Positions 45,001 to 54,157 of a stretch of DNA of 64,000 nucleotides are shown in pieces (positions within the stretch are counted from its first letter, which is position 1; each line of letters begins with the position of its first letter). Made by a program: the position numbers and the translations under genes. The notes below the pieces were generated by a model. The model made no database searches. It saw only the letters and a list, made by a program, of their open reading frames with translations, and was not told where the DNA came from. Source of the DNA: Streptomyces sp. NRRL WC-3618 (GTDB lineage: Bacteria > Actinomycetota > Actinomycetes > Streptomycetales > Streptomycetaceae); assembly GCF_001280005.1 (NCBI RefSeq), contig NZ_LGDW01000119.1:1-64000 (forward strand), read 5' to 3'.

Positions 45001-48000
45001 ATGTCCAGAGAGTCTGAGCCGAGGCAGGACGAGCTGGCCGCCGCACTGGCCGAGTTGCGGTGCGCGAAGGAAGAGCTCGCCGAGCTGACGCGTGAGAAGT
45101 ACGAGCCCATCGCCATCGTGGGAATGGGGCTGCGCTACCCGGGTGGGAACAGCAGCGCCGACGAATTCGCCGACTTCCTCCGGGAGGGGCGCTCGGGCAT
45201 CCGCGCCCTGCCGGCCGACGAGCGTCGGCAACTGGCGCCCGACCCCGAATCCGACAAGGGACCCACCGGGGAGCGGCCCAGCGGTGGCTTCCTGAACGAC
45301 GTCGACCGGTTCGACGCCGCCTTCTTCTCGGTGTCACCCAAGGAAGCCCCGTACATCGACCCCCAGCAGCGCCTCGCCCTGGAGACGGCCTGGGCGGCGC
45401 TGGAGCACGCGGGCATCGACCCCACCTCCCTGCGGCACGGCGACACCGGCGTGTTCATGGGCGTCACCACCCTCGACTACATCTTCGAATCCACCGACCT
45501 CGAGTCCGCCGATGTGGACGCCTACCTCGCACCGGGGCTGACCCACAGCGCCGTGTCGGGCCGGCTGTCGTACTTCCTGGGCCTGCGCGGGCCGTGCATG
45601 ACCGTCGACACCACCTGCTCCTCGTCCCTCACCGCGACCCACCTCGCCGTGCAGGCCCTGCGCGGCGGGGAGTGCGGCGTCGCGCTGAGCGGCGGGGTCA
45701 ACGTGATCCACAACGCGCACAACCACAACATCCTGGCCCTCGGCGGGGTCCTGGCCGCCGACGGCCAGTGCAAAACCTTCGACGAACGAGCCGACGGATA
45801 CGCCCGCGCCGAGGGTTGCGGTGTGCTGGTCCTCAAGAGGCTCTCCGACGCACACCGCGACGGCGACACCGTGCACGCCGTGATCCGCGGCTCCGCGGTC
45901 GGTCAGGACGGCGAGAGCGCGGGCCTGGTGGCCCCCAACGGCGCGGCTCAGGAACAGGTCATGCACTCGGCCCTGGCCCGGTGCCGCATGACACCCGCGG
46001 ACATCCAGTACGTCGAGGCGCATGGCACCGGCACCGCGCTCGGCGACCCCACGGAGATGGACGCGATCATCGACGTCTTCAGCCGGTCGCACACCACGGA
46101 CCGGCCTGTCGTCGTCGCCTCGCTGAAGACGAACTTCGGCCACATGGAGGGCGCGGCCGGGGTGGGCGGGATCATCAAGACGGCCCTCCAGCTGCGGGAG
46201 AAGGTGATTTTCCCGCACCTGAACCTCGTCACCCCCTCCCGCCGCATCGCCTGGGCCGACGCCCCCGTCACCGTCCCCACCGAGATCCGCCCGTGGCCCG
46301 CCGCCGACACCAGGCGCGCCCTGGTGAACGGCTTCGGTGTGACGGGCACCATCGCGTCGATCGTCCTGGAGGAGGCGCCGCCCTCCCCGGCCGCGCCCGA
46401 GCAACCCGAGCCGGCCGTCGACGAGCGTCCCGGCGAGCTGCTCACCCTCTCCGCCAAGAGCCGCAAGTCCCTGCGCGGGCTCGCCGAACGCCATCTCGAC
46501 CATCTCGCGCGCAACCGGGACCTGGCGGTCGCCGACCTGTGCCGGACCTCGAACATCGGCCGGGCACATTTCCGGCACCGGATCGCCGAGGTGGTGCGTG
46601 ACCAGGAGGGCGCCGTCCGGCTGCTACGCAAGCGGCTCGCGGCGCTCGAACAGGGGGATACCCGGGGAGGCGGATCCGGCGCCCCGAAGGTGGCGTTCCT
46701 CTTCCCCGGCGCTGGGGCGCAGTACCCCGGGATGGGCGCCGTGCTCTACCGGCAGTACCCCGCCTTCCGTACCGCTCTCGACGCGGCCGACCGCATCCTC
46801 ACACCGCTGACCGGAGTCCCGATCGGTGAGCTGGTGCGCGGCGAGTGCACCGCGCCCGAGCGCATCCACGAGGCCCGCTACCAGCAGCCCGCCCTGTTCA
46901 GCCTCGAATACGCCATGGGGCAGCTCTGGCTGTCCTGGGGCGTCCGCCCCTCCGTGCTGATCGGTCACAGCCTGGGCGAGTTCGCCGCCGCGGTGACCGC
47001 CGGCCTGTTCTCGCTCGAGGACGCCGCTCGTGTGGTGGCCGCCCGCGGACGGCTCAGCGACCGGGTGCAGGGCAAGGGAGGCATGGCGGCGGTAGGCGCG
47101 GCGGCCGCCGAGATCGCCCCGCTCGTCGAGGGGTACCCGGACCTGGTGATCGGCGCCGTCAACGGGCCCGGCCAGTGCCTGCTGACCGGGGGGAGCGACT
47201 CCCTGGCCGACGCACAAGGGCGCCTGACGGAGCGGGGCGTCAAGGTCACCCTGCTGCGGGGGGCGGCGCCCTACCACTCCCCGCTCATGGCGGAGATCGC
47301 CGACGAGTACCGCGAGGTGCTCGCCTCCGTGGAGTTCCACCCGCCGACCATGACCCTCGTTTCCAACGTCACCGGCCGCGTGGCCAGGGGCGGTGAGATG
47401 GGAAACCCCGAGTACTGGGTACGCCATCTGCTCGAACCGGTGCAGTTCGAGTCCGGTGTTCAGGCGGTGGCCAAGCGCGGACGGCACGTCTTCGTCGAGG
47501 TGGGCCCCTCGACCGCGCTCACCGCGCTCGCCAGGACCTCGGCGAGCGACCCGGACCACGTCTGGCTGAGCAGCACCTTCCGCGACGACCACGACGGCGA
47601 CATGATCCGCCGCTCGCTGGCCAAGGCGTACGAGGCCGGTGTTCCCGTCTCCTGGGCGGGATACCACCTGGGCGCGCCGCAGGGCAGGGTGACGATCCCC
47701 TCGTATCCGTTCGACGGGAAGCGGTACTGGCTGCCCACCCCGCAGCGCCGGGCGGCCGAGGCGGCCCGGCTGGCCGGAGGGCGGCCCGAGGAGGAGCGGG
47801 ACGCGAACGGCCGTCTGTTCTACGAGCAGCACTGGGTGACCCGGCCGCTGCCCGACAGCCGGCACGACAAGCGCCGCGTGCTGCTCCTCGGAGACCCGGC
47901 GAACCGGCCCGCCGCGTTGGAGAACGCCGCCGCCAGGGCCGGCGTCGACCTCGTCCTCGCGGCCGACGCACAGGCCCTGGGTGCCGCGCTGGACGAGGCG

Positions 48001-49530
48001 CCGCCCACCGACCTGTGCTGGTTCTGGCGCGCCGACCCGGACGACGGTATCGGTGCCGAGGGGCTGCGCGCCGCGTGCGAACGCAACTACCGCGATCTGC
48101 TCGCGGTCCTCGACACCCTGGCGCGCAAGGGCTTCGGCCGGGGCCAGCGCCTGTGGCTGGTCACCGAGGGCGCACAGCGGCTGCCCGGCGACAAAACCCC
48201 GCAGCCGCTGACCGCCGCGGCCACCCTGTGGGGCTTCGGCCGGGCCCTGGGCGTCGAATGCCCCGGATACCAGGTGACGCTGGTGGACCTGCAACCCGGC
48301 GAGAACAGTGCCGCGGGGCTGGTGGACGAGTGGATGGCGGCTGAGGAGACGGAGTTCGAGGTCGTCCACCGTGCCAAAGAGCGTTGGGTACGCCGGCTGC
48401 GTTCCGCCGAACCGGTGCCCGAGCCGTCCCTGCCGATCGCGGTCCGCCCCGACCGCACCTACGTGGTGGCCGGCGGACTCGGCATGGTCGGGCTGGCCGT
48501 CGTGCGGCAGTTGGCCGCCCTGGGAGCCCGCCGCCTCGCACTGCTGAGCCGCACCGGCGGTACTGCCCCCGCCCTCGGCGACGGCGTCACGGTCACGGTC
48601 CACCGGTGCGACATCGGCTCCGCCCAGGACATCGACCGCGTCTGGGCCGAACTCGCGGACGCCGGGCAGCCGGTGGGCGGCCTGGTGCACGCGGCCGGCG
48701 AGGCGGAGGACCTCCCGGTGGCCCAGCAGAGCTGGGAGAGCCTCGACACCGTGTTCCGGGCGAAGGTCTACGGCGCCTGGCTGCTGCACGAGGCGGCGGC
48801 CCGCCTGCCCGAGCTGGACTTCTTCCTCGGCTGCTCCACGGCCGGCGCGCTGCTCGGCGCCACGACCCAGACCAACTCCGGCGCGGGCAACGCCTTCCTC
48901 GACCAGCTGATGTCCTGGCGGGCCGGCGCCGGTCTGCCCGCCACCGCGGTCAACTGGGGCCCGTGGGCGCCGCAGGGCCCCTCCCGGCAGCTCAGCTCCT
49001 CCCTCGTCAGGAGCTGGCAGGGCCAGGGCATCACGCTCCTCGACCGGTCGGAGGCCATGGACGCGCTCCCGGCGCTGCTCGACCGCGGCCGGGCCCAGGT
49101 CCTCATGGGCCTGTGCGACTGGAACCGTTTCGTGTCCCGGCGGACGCAGAGCGCGCTCTTCGACGAGCTGGTGACGGATCGCGGACGGGCCGCGGGCGGG
49201 CCGGTGACCGACATCGGTGACCTGCCCGCGGAAGCGGGGCCGGCCCGGTCGGCGGGGATCAACACGATCGTCCGAGCCCGGCTCGCCGACGTCCTCCGCT
49301 TCGAGGGCCCCGACGACCTGGAGCCCGACGCGGAACTGGCGGCGTTGGGAATGGACTCGCTCAACTCGGTCGAGATCCGCAACTCCCTGGAAGCGGCCTT
49401 CCGGGTCACGCTCCCGGTCTCGGTCGCCTTCGACCGGCCCAGCGTCGACCTGCTCAGCGAATACATCGAAGAGCTGCTGCCCACGGCAGCGGCACCGGCA
49501 CATCAGCCGGAGACGGGAGCACAGCGATGA
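45001..49530 (+). CDS. Type I PKS module, KS-AT-KR(inactive?)-ACP
   Basis: A 1509-residue single module. An N-terminal helix (residues 8-32) resembles a docking coiled coil. The KS (about 36-460) has Cys206 in DTTCSSSL plus EAHGTGTALGD and NFGHMEG histidines. The AT (about 560-870) has Ser657 in GHSLGE; its specificity loop is APYHSP, nearer to malonyl (HAFH) than methylmalonyl (YASH). The KR has GGLGMVG near 1157 but the catalytic Tyr before NAF is Ser1293, so reduction is doubtful. The ACP has Ser1453 in LGMDSL. There is no DH, ER or TE. One malonyl extension of a serine-derived acid is inferred. Confidence 0.92.
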   Translation: MSRESEPRQDELAAALAELRCAKEELAELTREKYEPIAIVGMGLRYPGGNSSADEFADFLREGRSGIRALPADERRQLAPDPESDKGPTGERPSGGFLNDVDRFDAAFFSVSPKEAPYIDPQQRLALETAWAALEHAGIDPTSLRHGDTGVFMGVTTLDYIFESTDLESADVDAYLAPGLTHSAVSGRLSYFLGLRGPCMTVDTTCSSSLTATHLAVQALRGGECGVALSGGVNVIHNAHNHNILALGGVLAADGQCKTFDERADGYARAEGCGVLVLKRLSDAHRDGDTVHAVIRGSAVGQDGESAGLVAPNGAAQEQVMHSALARCRMTPADIQYVEAHGTGTALGDPTEMDAIIDVFSRSHTTDRPVVVASLKTNFGHMEGAAGVGGIIKTALQLREKVIFPHLNLVTPSRRIAWADAPVTVPTEIRPWPAADTRRALVNGFGVTGTIASIVLEEAPPSPAAPEQPEPAVDERPGELLTLSAKSRKSLRGLAERHLDHLARNRDLAVADLCRTSNIGRAHFRHRIAEVVRDQEGAVRLLRKRLAALEQGDTRGGGSGAPKVAFLFPGAGAQYPGMGAVLYRQYPAFRTALDAADRILTPLTGVPIGELVRGECTAPERIHEARYQQPALFSLEYAMGQLWLSWGVRPSVLIGHSLGEFAAAVTAGLFSLEDAARVVAARGRLSDRVQGKGGMAAVGAAAAEIAPLVEGYPDLVIGAVNGPGQCLLTGGSDSLADAQGRLTERGVKVTLLRGAAPYHSPLMAEIADEYREVLASVEFHPPTMTLVSNVTGRVARGGEMGNPEYWVRHLLEPVQFESGVQAVAKRGRHVFVEVGPSTALTALARTSASDPDHVWLSSTFRDDHDGDMIRRSLAKAYEAGVPVSWAGYHLGAPQGRVTIPSYPFDGKRYWLPTPQRRAAEAARLAGGRPEEERDANGRLFYEQHWVTRPLPDSRHDKRRVLLLGDPANRPAALENAAARAGVDLVLAADAQALGAALDEAPPTDLCWFWRADPDDGIGAEGLRAACERNYRDLLAVLDTLARKGFGRGQRLWLVTEGAQRLPGDKTPQPLTAAATLWGFGRALGVECPGYQVTLVDLQPGENSAAGLVDEWMAAEETEFEVVHRAKERWVRRLRSAEPVPEPSLPIAVRPDRTYVVAGGLGMVGLAVVRQLAALGARRLALLSRTGGTAPALGDGVTVTVHRCDIGSAQDIDRVWAELADAGQPVGGLVHAAGEAEDLPVAQQSWESLDTVFRAKVYGAWLLHEAAARLPELDFFLGCSTAGALLGATTQTNSGAGNAFLDQLMSWRAGAGLPATAVNWGPWAPQGPSRQLSSSLVRSWQGQGITLLDRSEAMDALPALLDRGRAQVLMGLCDWNRFVSRRTQSALFDELVTDRGRAAGGPVTDIGDLPAEAGPARSAGINTIVRARLADVLRFEGPDDLEPDAELAALGMDSLNSVEIRNSLEAAFRVTLPVSVAFDRPSVDLLSEYIEELLPTAAAPAHQPETGAQR

Positions 49531-51101
49531 CCACGTCAACGCGACCGCGGACGTTGCAGGGCGTGATCGCCCACCAGGCGCGGCTGCGGCCGGACCACCA
49601 GGCCGTCGTCTGCGCCGGCCAGGCCGTCACCTACGCGGAACTGCACCGGGACAGCGACCGTACGGCGCAGGTCCTGCGTGCGACCGGCGTCGGAAGCGGC
49701 TCCCGGGTCGGGTATCTCGGCAAGGAGTCGGTGCAGTACTGGGAACTGGCCTTCGCCTGCGCCAAGACCGGCGCGGTGCTCGTACCCGTCAACTGGCGGC
49801 TGACCGCGCAGGAAGTGGACCACATCCTGCGCGACTCGGACACCGAGGCGCTCCTGGTGGACGAGGAACACCTGCCGGTCGTCGCCGAGGTGCGGGCCGG
49901 CCTGCCCACCCTGCACACGGTCCTGCGCGTGGACGCCCCCGCCGACGACCCCGACGGGCTGATGGCACGCAAGGCGGCCGTCGGCGACGACACCATCGAC
50001 GCGGCGGGGGACGACGACGAGAGCCCGGTCGTGCAGATCTACACCAGCGGCACCAGCGGCCTGCCCAAGGGTGTCGTCCTGCCGCACCGCAGCTTCTTCA
50101 ACGTCGCGGAGGCGATGGACGCCCACGGACTGGACTGGTTCGACTGGAAGCCCGGCGACCGAAGCCTGTGCGGACTGCCGGGCTTCCACATCGGCGGGCT
50201 GTCGTACGGGATGCAGGCGTTCAACGCGGGCGTCACCGTGGTGTCCCTGCCCGCCTTCATCAGCTCCGACGCGGTGCGGGTGATCGAGGAGGAGCGGGTC
50301 ACCACCGCCATCGTGGCCCCGGCGATGCTGGAACTGATGCTCGCCGAGCCCGCCGTCGGCCGGGGTGCTCTCAGCACTCTGCGCAAGGTGGTCTACGGCG
50401 GCTCCCCGATCGGCGAGGACCTGCTGCGCCGGGCGCTGGACGTCCTGGACTGTGATTTCCTGCAGATCTACGGCAGCAGCGAGACCGGCAACTTCGCGGT
50501 CTGTCTGCCCCCGGCCGACCACGTCGTCGGCAGCCCCCTGCTGCGGGCGGCGGGCCGGCCCTACCCGGGCATCGAGGTGCGGATCGAGGACCAGGACGGC
50601 AAGCCGTTGCCGGTCGGCGAGGTCGGGGAGATCTGTGTGCGCACCCCTGCCAGGATGCTCGGCTACTGGCGGCTGCCCGAGGCCACGGCACAAACCGTGG
50701 TCGACGGCTGGGTCCGGATGGGGGACGCCGGCTGTCTGGACGAGGATGGGTACGTCCACGTCCGCGACCGGGTCAACGACATGATCATCGTGGCCGGGGA
50801 GAACGTCTACCCGGCCGAGATCGAGGATGCCCTGGCCCGGCATCCGGCCGTGGCCGGGGCGGCCGTGGTGGGCCTTCCGCACGAACGGTGGGGCGAGTCC
50901 GTGCACGCCCGGGTGGTCCTGGAGCCCGGACAGCGGGCCGGGGCCCGGGACCTGCTGCTGTTCCTGCGCGGCCGACTGGCCGACTTCAAGATCCCCACCT
51001 CGTACGACTTCGCCGAGGCGCTGCCGCGCAACCCCAGCGGCAAGATCCTGCGCCGGGCGATCCGGGCGGAACTGAGCGCCCCCGCGACCACGACCGGCTG
51101 A
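49527..51101 (+). CDS. AMP-dependent acyl-CoA/ACP ligase
   Basis: A 524-residue ANL-family ligase. The phosphate loop is QIYTSGTSGLPKGV, the later motifs are YGSSETGN and the GYVHVRDRVNDMIIVAGENVYP hinge, and the catalytic lysine is in PRNPSGKILRR. ATG at 49527 overlaps the PKS stop. It activates a carboxylic acid as adenylate and transfers it to CoA or to the ACP at 44683. The best candidate substrate in this pathway is the azoxy-linked serine-derived acid or acrylate. Confidence 0.9.
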   Translation: MTTSTRPRTLQGVIAHQARLRPDHQAVVCAGQAVTYAELHRDSDRTAQVLRATGVGSGSRVGYLGKESVQYWELAFACAKTGAVLVPVNWRLTAQEVDHILRDSDTEALLVDEEHLPVVAEVRAGLPTLHTVLRVDAPADDPDGLMARKAAVGDDTIDAAGDDDESPVVQIYTSGTSGLPKGVVLPHRSFFNVAEAMDAHGLDWFDWKPGDRSLCGLPGFHIGGLSYGMQAFNAGVTVVSLPAFISSDAVRVIEEERVTTAIVAPAMLELMLAEPAVGRGALSTLRKVVYGGSPIGEDLLRRALDVLDCDFLQIYGSSETGNFAVCLPPADHVVGSPLLRAAGRPYPGIEVRIEDQDGKPLPVGEVGEICVRTPARMLGYWRLPEATAQTVVDGWVRMGDAGCLDEDGYVHVRDRVNDMIIVAGENVYPAEIEDALARHPAVAGAAVVGLPHERWGESVHARVVLEPGQRAGARDLLLFLRGRLADFKIPTSYDFAEALPRNPSGKILRRAIRAELSAPATTTG

Positions 51102-51130
51102 CCGGCCCGGCGCCGACCCGCACACGCGAA

Positions 51131-51163
51131 GCGGTGGCCGCCCCGGGCAGGGGCGGCCACCGC
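51131..51163. terminator. Bidirectional hairpin terminator
   Basis: A 14-bp perfect stem (51131-51144 with 51150-51163) lies between the convergent ligase and monooxygenase genes. Confidence 0.85.
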
Positions 51164-51186
51164 CGCGTTGTCGCCGGTCCGTGCGC

Positions 51187-52668
51187 TCACTCCTGGACGT
51201 AGTCCTGCGGTGTGAAGACCGCCGTGCGCTCCCGGTACGTCCTGAGGTCGGACGGCCAGTTGTTGACCACCCTGCCGTCCGCCGTCTTGTACCAGCTCGC
51301 GCAGCCGGCGCTGAAAGCGGTCTTCGCCAGCTCTCGCTGGAGTTCCTCGTTGTAGCGCCGCTGCACCTCGGGGTCCACGTCCAGGCGCCGGGCCGGTTCG
51401 GCGTCGAGTGCCCGCAGCGCCTGCAGCACGTACGCGATCTGGTTCTCCACCATGAAGAGGATCGAGTGATGGCCCACGTTGGTGTTCGGGCCGTAGAGCA
51501 TGAACATGTTGGGAAAGCCGCTGACCGCCATACCGAGATACGCCTGGGGACCTTCCTTCCACACCTCGCGCAGCGACCGCAGATCCTTCCCGACGATCTC
51601 CACTCCACCGGTCCGGTCGAGCGGCTGGAAGCCTGTGGCGTGCACGATGACATCGACGTCGTGCCGACGACCGTCCGCGGTCCGAATGCCCTCAGGCTCG
51701 ATGCGGGTGATGCGCTCGGTGACGAGCTCGACGTTGTCACGGCCGAGCGCCGGGTAGTAGTCGTCGCTGATGAGCACCCGCTTGCAGCCGAACGCGTAGT
51801 CAGGGGTGAGCAGTTCCCGCAGCGGCCCGTCCGGTACCTGGGTCTCGAGCAGTTCCCCGGCCGCCTGCACGAACTGCGCACGGACAGGGTTGGCGTCGTC
51901 GCGCAGGCCGACGGCCCACCCGTCGCGCTCGTCGTGGAGAGCGTCGCGCATGGCCTGGTAACGGTCCGGCTCGGCGAGGAGGGCCGCGCGCTCCTCGTCG
52001 GAGAGCGCGCGGTCCTGACGGGCGAGCAGATAGTTCGCGGACCGCTGGAACACCGTCAGTCGCTCGGTCGCCGGGGCGATCGTGGGCACCAGCTGGACGG
52101 CGCTGGCCGCGGTGCCGATGCAGGCCACCCGCTTGCCGGTGAGATCGAGGTCGTCGGGCCAGCGCGCGGTGTGCGCCTGCACCCCCGTGAAGCTGTCCGC
52201 CCCTTCGATCCGCGCCAGAGCCGGCCTGCTGAGCTGCCCCCACGCCGTGATCAGGACCCGGGCACGCAGCCGCTCGCCGCGCGCGGTGAGCACGGTCCAG
52301 CCGCCCTCCCGCGGTGACCACGACGCCTGCGTGACCTCCGTGCCGAAGCGGATGTGTCCGCCGAGGTCATGGGTCTCGGCGAAGCGTTCGAGGTTGCGCA
52401 GGATCTCTGGCTGTCCGGCGTAGACGTGGCTCCAGTCGGGCTGCTCACCGAAGGAGTACCAGTACAGGTGGGACTGCACGTCGCAGGCAGCGCCGGGATA
52501 GGTGTTGTCACGCCAGGTGCCCCCGACCGACGAGGCCTTCTCCAGCACCCTGAACGAGTGCCGTCCCGCCTCCTTCAGCCGGGCGGCCATGCCGAGGCCC
52601 GACATGCCGGCGCCGATGATGACCACTTCATAGTCTTCGTCCACGGCTTTCCCTTCGTCGATCTTCAT
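51187..52668 (-). CDS. Flavin-dependent monooxygenase, Baeyer-Villiger type
   Basis: A 493-residue class B monooxygenase. FAD site VIIGAGMSGLGMAARL, the Baeyer-Villiger fingerprint FTGVQAHTARWP and NADPH site GKRVACIGTAASAVQLVP are present, as is the ATG(F) motif HATGFQPLD. It would insert oxygen next to a ketone. If PKS extension and decarboxylation give a methyl ketone, this enzyme could turn it into an acetate ester; N- or S-oxidation is also possible. An 11-bp repeat array lies just upstream. Confidence 0.9.
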   Translation of the reverse strand: MKIDEGKAVDEDYEVVIIGAGMSGLGMAARLKEAGRHSFRVLEKASSVGGTWRDNTYPGAACDVQSHLYWYSFGEQPDWSHVYAGQPEILRNLERFAETHDLGGHIRFGTEVTQASWSPREGGWTVLTARGERLRARVLITAWGQLSRPALARIEGADSFTGVQAHTARWPDDLDLTGKRVACIGTAASAVQLVPTIAPATERLTVFQRSANYLLARQDRALSDEERAALLAEPDRYQAMRDALHDERDGWAVGLRDDANPVRAQFVQAAGELLETQVPDGPLRELLTPDYAFGCKRVLISDDYYPALGRDNVELVTERITRIEPEGIRTADGRRHDVDVIVHATGFQPLDRTGGVEIVGKDLRSLREVWKEGPQAYLGMAVSGFPNMFMLYGPNTNVGHHSILFMVENQIAYVLQALRALDAEPARRLDVDPEVQRRYNEELQRELAKTAFSAGCASWYKTADGRVVNNWPSDLRTYRERTAVFTPQDYVQE

Positions 52669-52680
52669 CCGTCGCCCACT

Positions 52681-52720
52681 CTGATCACCGGTGCTGACCG
52701 GAGACTGAGCGGCGACTGAC
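52681..52720 (-). promoter_or_regulatory. SARP-type operator (monooxygenase)
   Basis: CTGAC at 52716, CTGAG at 52705 and CTGAC at 52694 are 11 bp apart; CTGAT at 52681 is 13 bp further. Minus-strand reading is GTCAG, CTCAG, GTCAG, ATCAG toward the monooxygenase start, which lies only 12 bp on, so the transcript leader would be very short. Confidence 0.7.
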
Positions 52721-52731
52721 GCTCGGCCGAC

Positions 52732-53217
52732 TCAGTCCGCGGAGGCCGTCCGCCGGGCGCGGTCGCCGCCGAGAACGGCCTGCGACTGAATGGTGAGACC
52801 GACGCTCCGGCCCTCGTCGTCGCTCAACTCCGTCTGGACGACGACGAACGACGACCCCACGTGCAGCGGACGGGCCACCGCGTTGAGCGTCCCGGACCGT
52901 ACGCCGCGGAAGAAGTTGGTCTTGGACTCGACCGTCGAGGTGGCGGCGCCCGGCGGCAGATTCAGAAAGGCGCACACCGCTCCCACGGTGTCCGCCAGGG
53001 ACATCACAGCACCTCCGTGCAGCAGTCCCCCCGCCGTGCACAGCTCCGCCGCCCACGGCAGACTGCCGCGCACCAGACCGGGCCCGGCCTCCTCCAGCCT
53101 GATTCCGGTTGCCTGTGCGTACGGCATCAGGGCGAGCATCTCTTCCAGACCGACGGCGGACTGCGTCAAGGTGGCCTCCAGCGCGATGGGGGGATGGACG
53201 GGGGATACAGACTGCAC
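52732..53217 (-). CDS. PaaI-type hotdog thioesterase
   Basis: A 161-residue hotdog-fold protein with the HGG active-site loop in TAGGLLHGGAVMSLADTVGA and a following ESKTNFFRGVRSG strand. It would hydrolyse a small acyl thioester. It is divergent from the type II thioesterase and upstream of the monooxygenase. Within the pathway it may release the beta-keto acid from the PKS product thioester. Confidence 0.85.
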   Translation of the reverse strand: MQSVSPVHPPIALEATLTQSAVGLEEMLALMPYAQATGIRLEEAGPGLVRGSLPWAAELCTAGGLLHGGAVMSLADTVGAVCAFLNLPPGAATSTVESKTNFFRGVRSGTLNAVARPLHVGSSFVVVQTELSDDEGRSVGLTIQSQAVLGGDRARRTASAD

Positions 53218-53222
53218 GATTT

Positions 53223-53249
53223 TTCAGTGAGCGATCAGGCACGTATCAG
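53223..53249 (+). promoter_or_regulatory. SARP-type operator (type II thioesterase)
   Basis: TTCAG at 53223, ATCAG at 53234 and ATCAG at 53245, exactly 11 bp apart, followed after eight bases by GATTGGAT. It points to the thioesterase at 53304. Confidence 0.8.
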
Positions 53250-53303
53250 ACACGGTTGATTGGATGTCGGCGACCGCTTCCCACGACCCGAGAGAGGTGC
53301 GCG

Positions 53304-54080
53304 ATGGGCGTCTCCCGTCAGCCGCTCCGCCGCCGGTGGTTCACGACGTCCGGCGCTGACCCCAACGCCCCTTACCAGGTGTTCCTGTTCCCGCATGCCG
53401 GCGGCACCGCCTCCATGTACCAGGCGTGGGCCGCCACCCTGCCGTCCAGCATGGACGTACGCACCCTGCAACTGCCAGGGCGTCAGGAGAGGCTGGACGA
53501 GGAGCCGTTCTGTGATGTGACACCGCTGCTGGAGGCGCTTCAGGAGGCGTTCGAGGCCGAACTCGACGGTAGGCCTTACCTGTTGTTCGGGCACAGCTTC
53601 GGCGGGCTCCTCGCCTACCGGCTGTCCGTGGCCGCCGAGGACGCCGGCATCCCGCTTCCCACGCTCCTCGCGGTCTCCGGCTGGGCCCCTGGACTGAGAT
53701 CGTCCGAAGAGCTGGAGGCCGTCGCCGGGATGTCCGACGACGCGCTGCTGGCCCGGGTGGCGGAGCTGGGCCTGATGCCGGAGGGCACGACGCTCGACCC
53801 GGCCACACTGTCCACGATCATGCCCGCCATGCGCGGTGACTTCCTGGCGGCCGGCAGCGTCAAGAACGACGGAGCCATGGTGCCCTGTCCCGTTGCCGCC
53901 TACTGCGGCACCACTGATCCGATCCTCCGACCCCAGGACATGGCCGGCTGGGCGGAACTCTCCACTGACTTCCTCGGCGTCACGGAGTTCCCCGGCGGCC
54001 ACTTCTACCACTTCGACCACGCAGCCGCAGTCCACCACGGCCTGGACCGCCAGCTGCGCCGACTGGCCACGCAGGTGTAA
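53304..54080 (+). CDS. Type II thioesterase (alpha/beta hydrolase)
   Basis: A 258-residue PKS/NRPS-type editing thioesterase. FPHAGGTASMYQAWA is the family start, the nucleophile Ser is in LLFGHSFGGLLAYRL, Asp in CGTTDPILRP and His in FPGGHFYHFDH. GAGAGG lies about eight bases before the ATG. The PKS has no built-in thioesterase, so this or the hotdog enzyme must unload the chain. Confidence 0.92.
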   Translation: MGVSRQPLRRRWFTTSGADPNAPYQVFLFPHAGGTASMYQAWAATLPSSMDVRTLQLPGRQERLDEEPFCDVTPLLEALQEAFEAELDGRPYLLFGHSFGGLLAYRLSVAAEDAGIPLPTLLAVSGWAPGLRSSEELEAVAGMSDDALLARVAELGLMPEGTTLDPATLSTIMPAMRGDFLAAGSVKNDGAMVPCPVAAYCGTTDPILRPQDMAGWAELSTDFLGVTEFPGGHFYHFDHAAAVHHGLDRQLRRLATQV

Positions 54081-54157
54081 GGACACCGAGGGTACCCGGG
54101 CCGGGACCGACCGAATGCGGAGTGTTGGTACTCGCACGCTGGAGCTAATGTTCTTCA

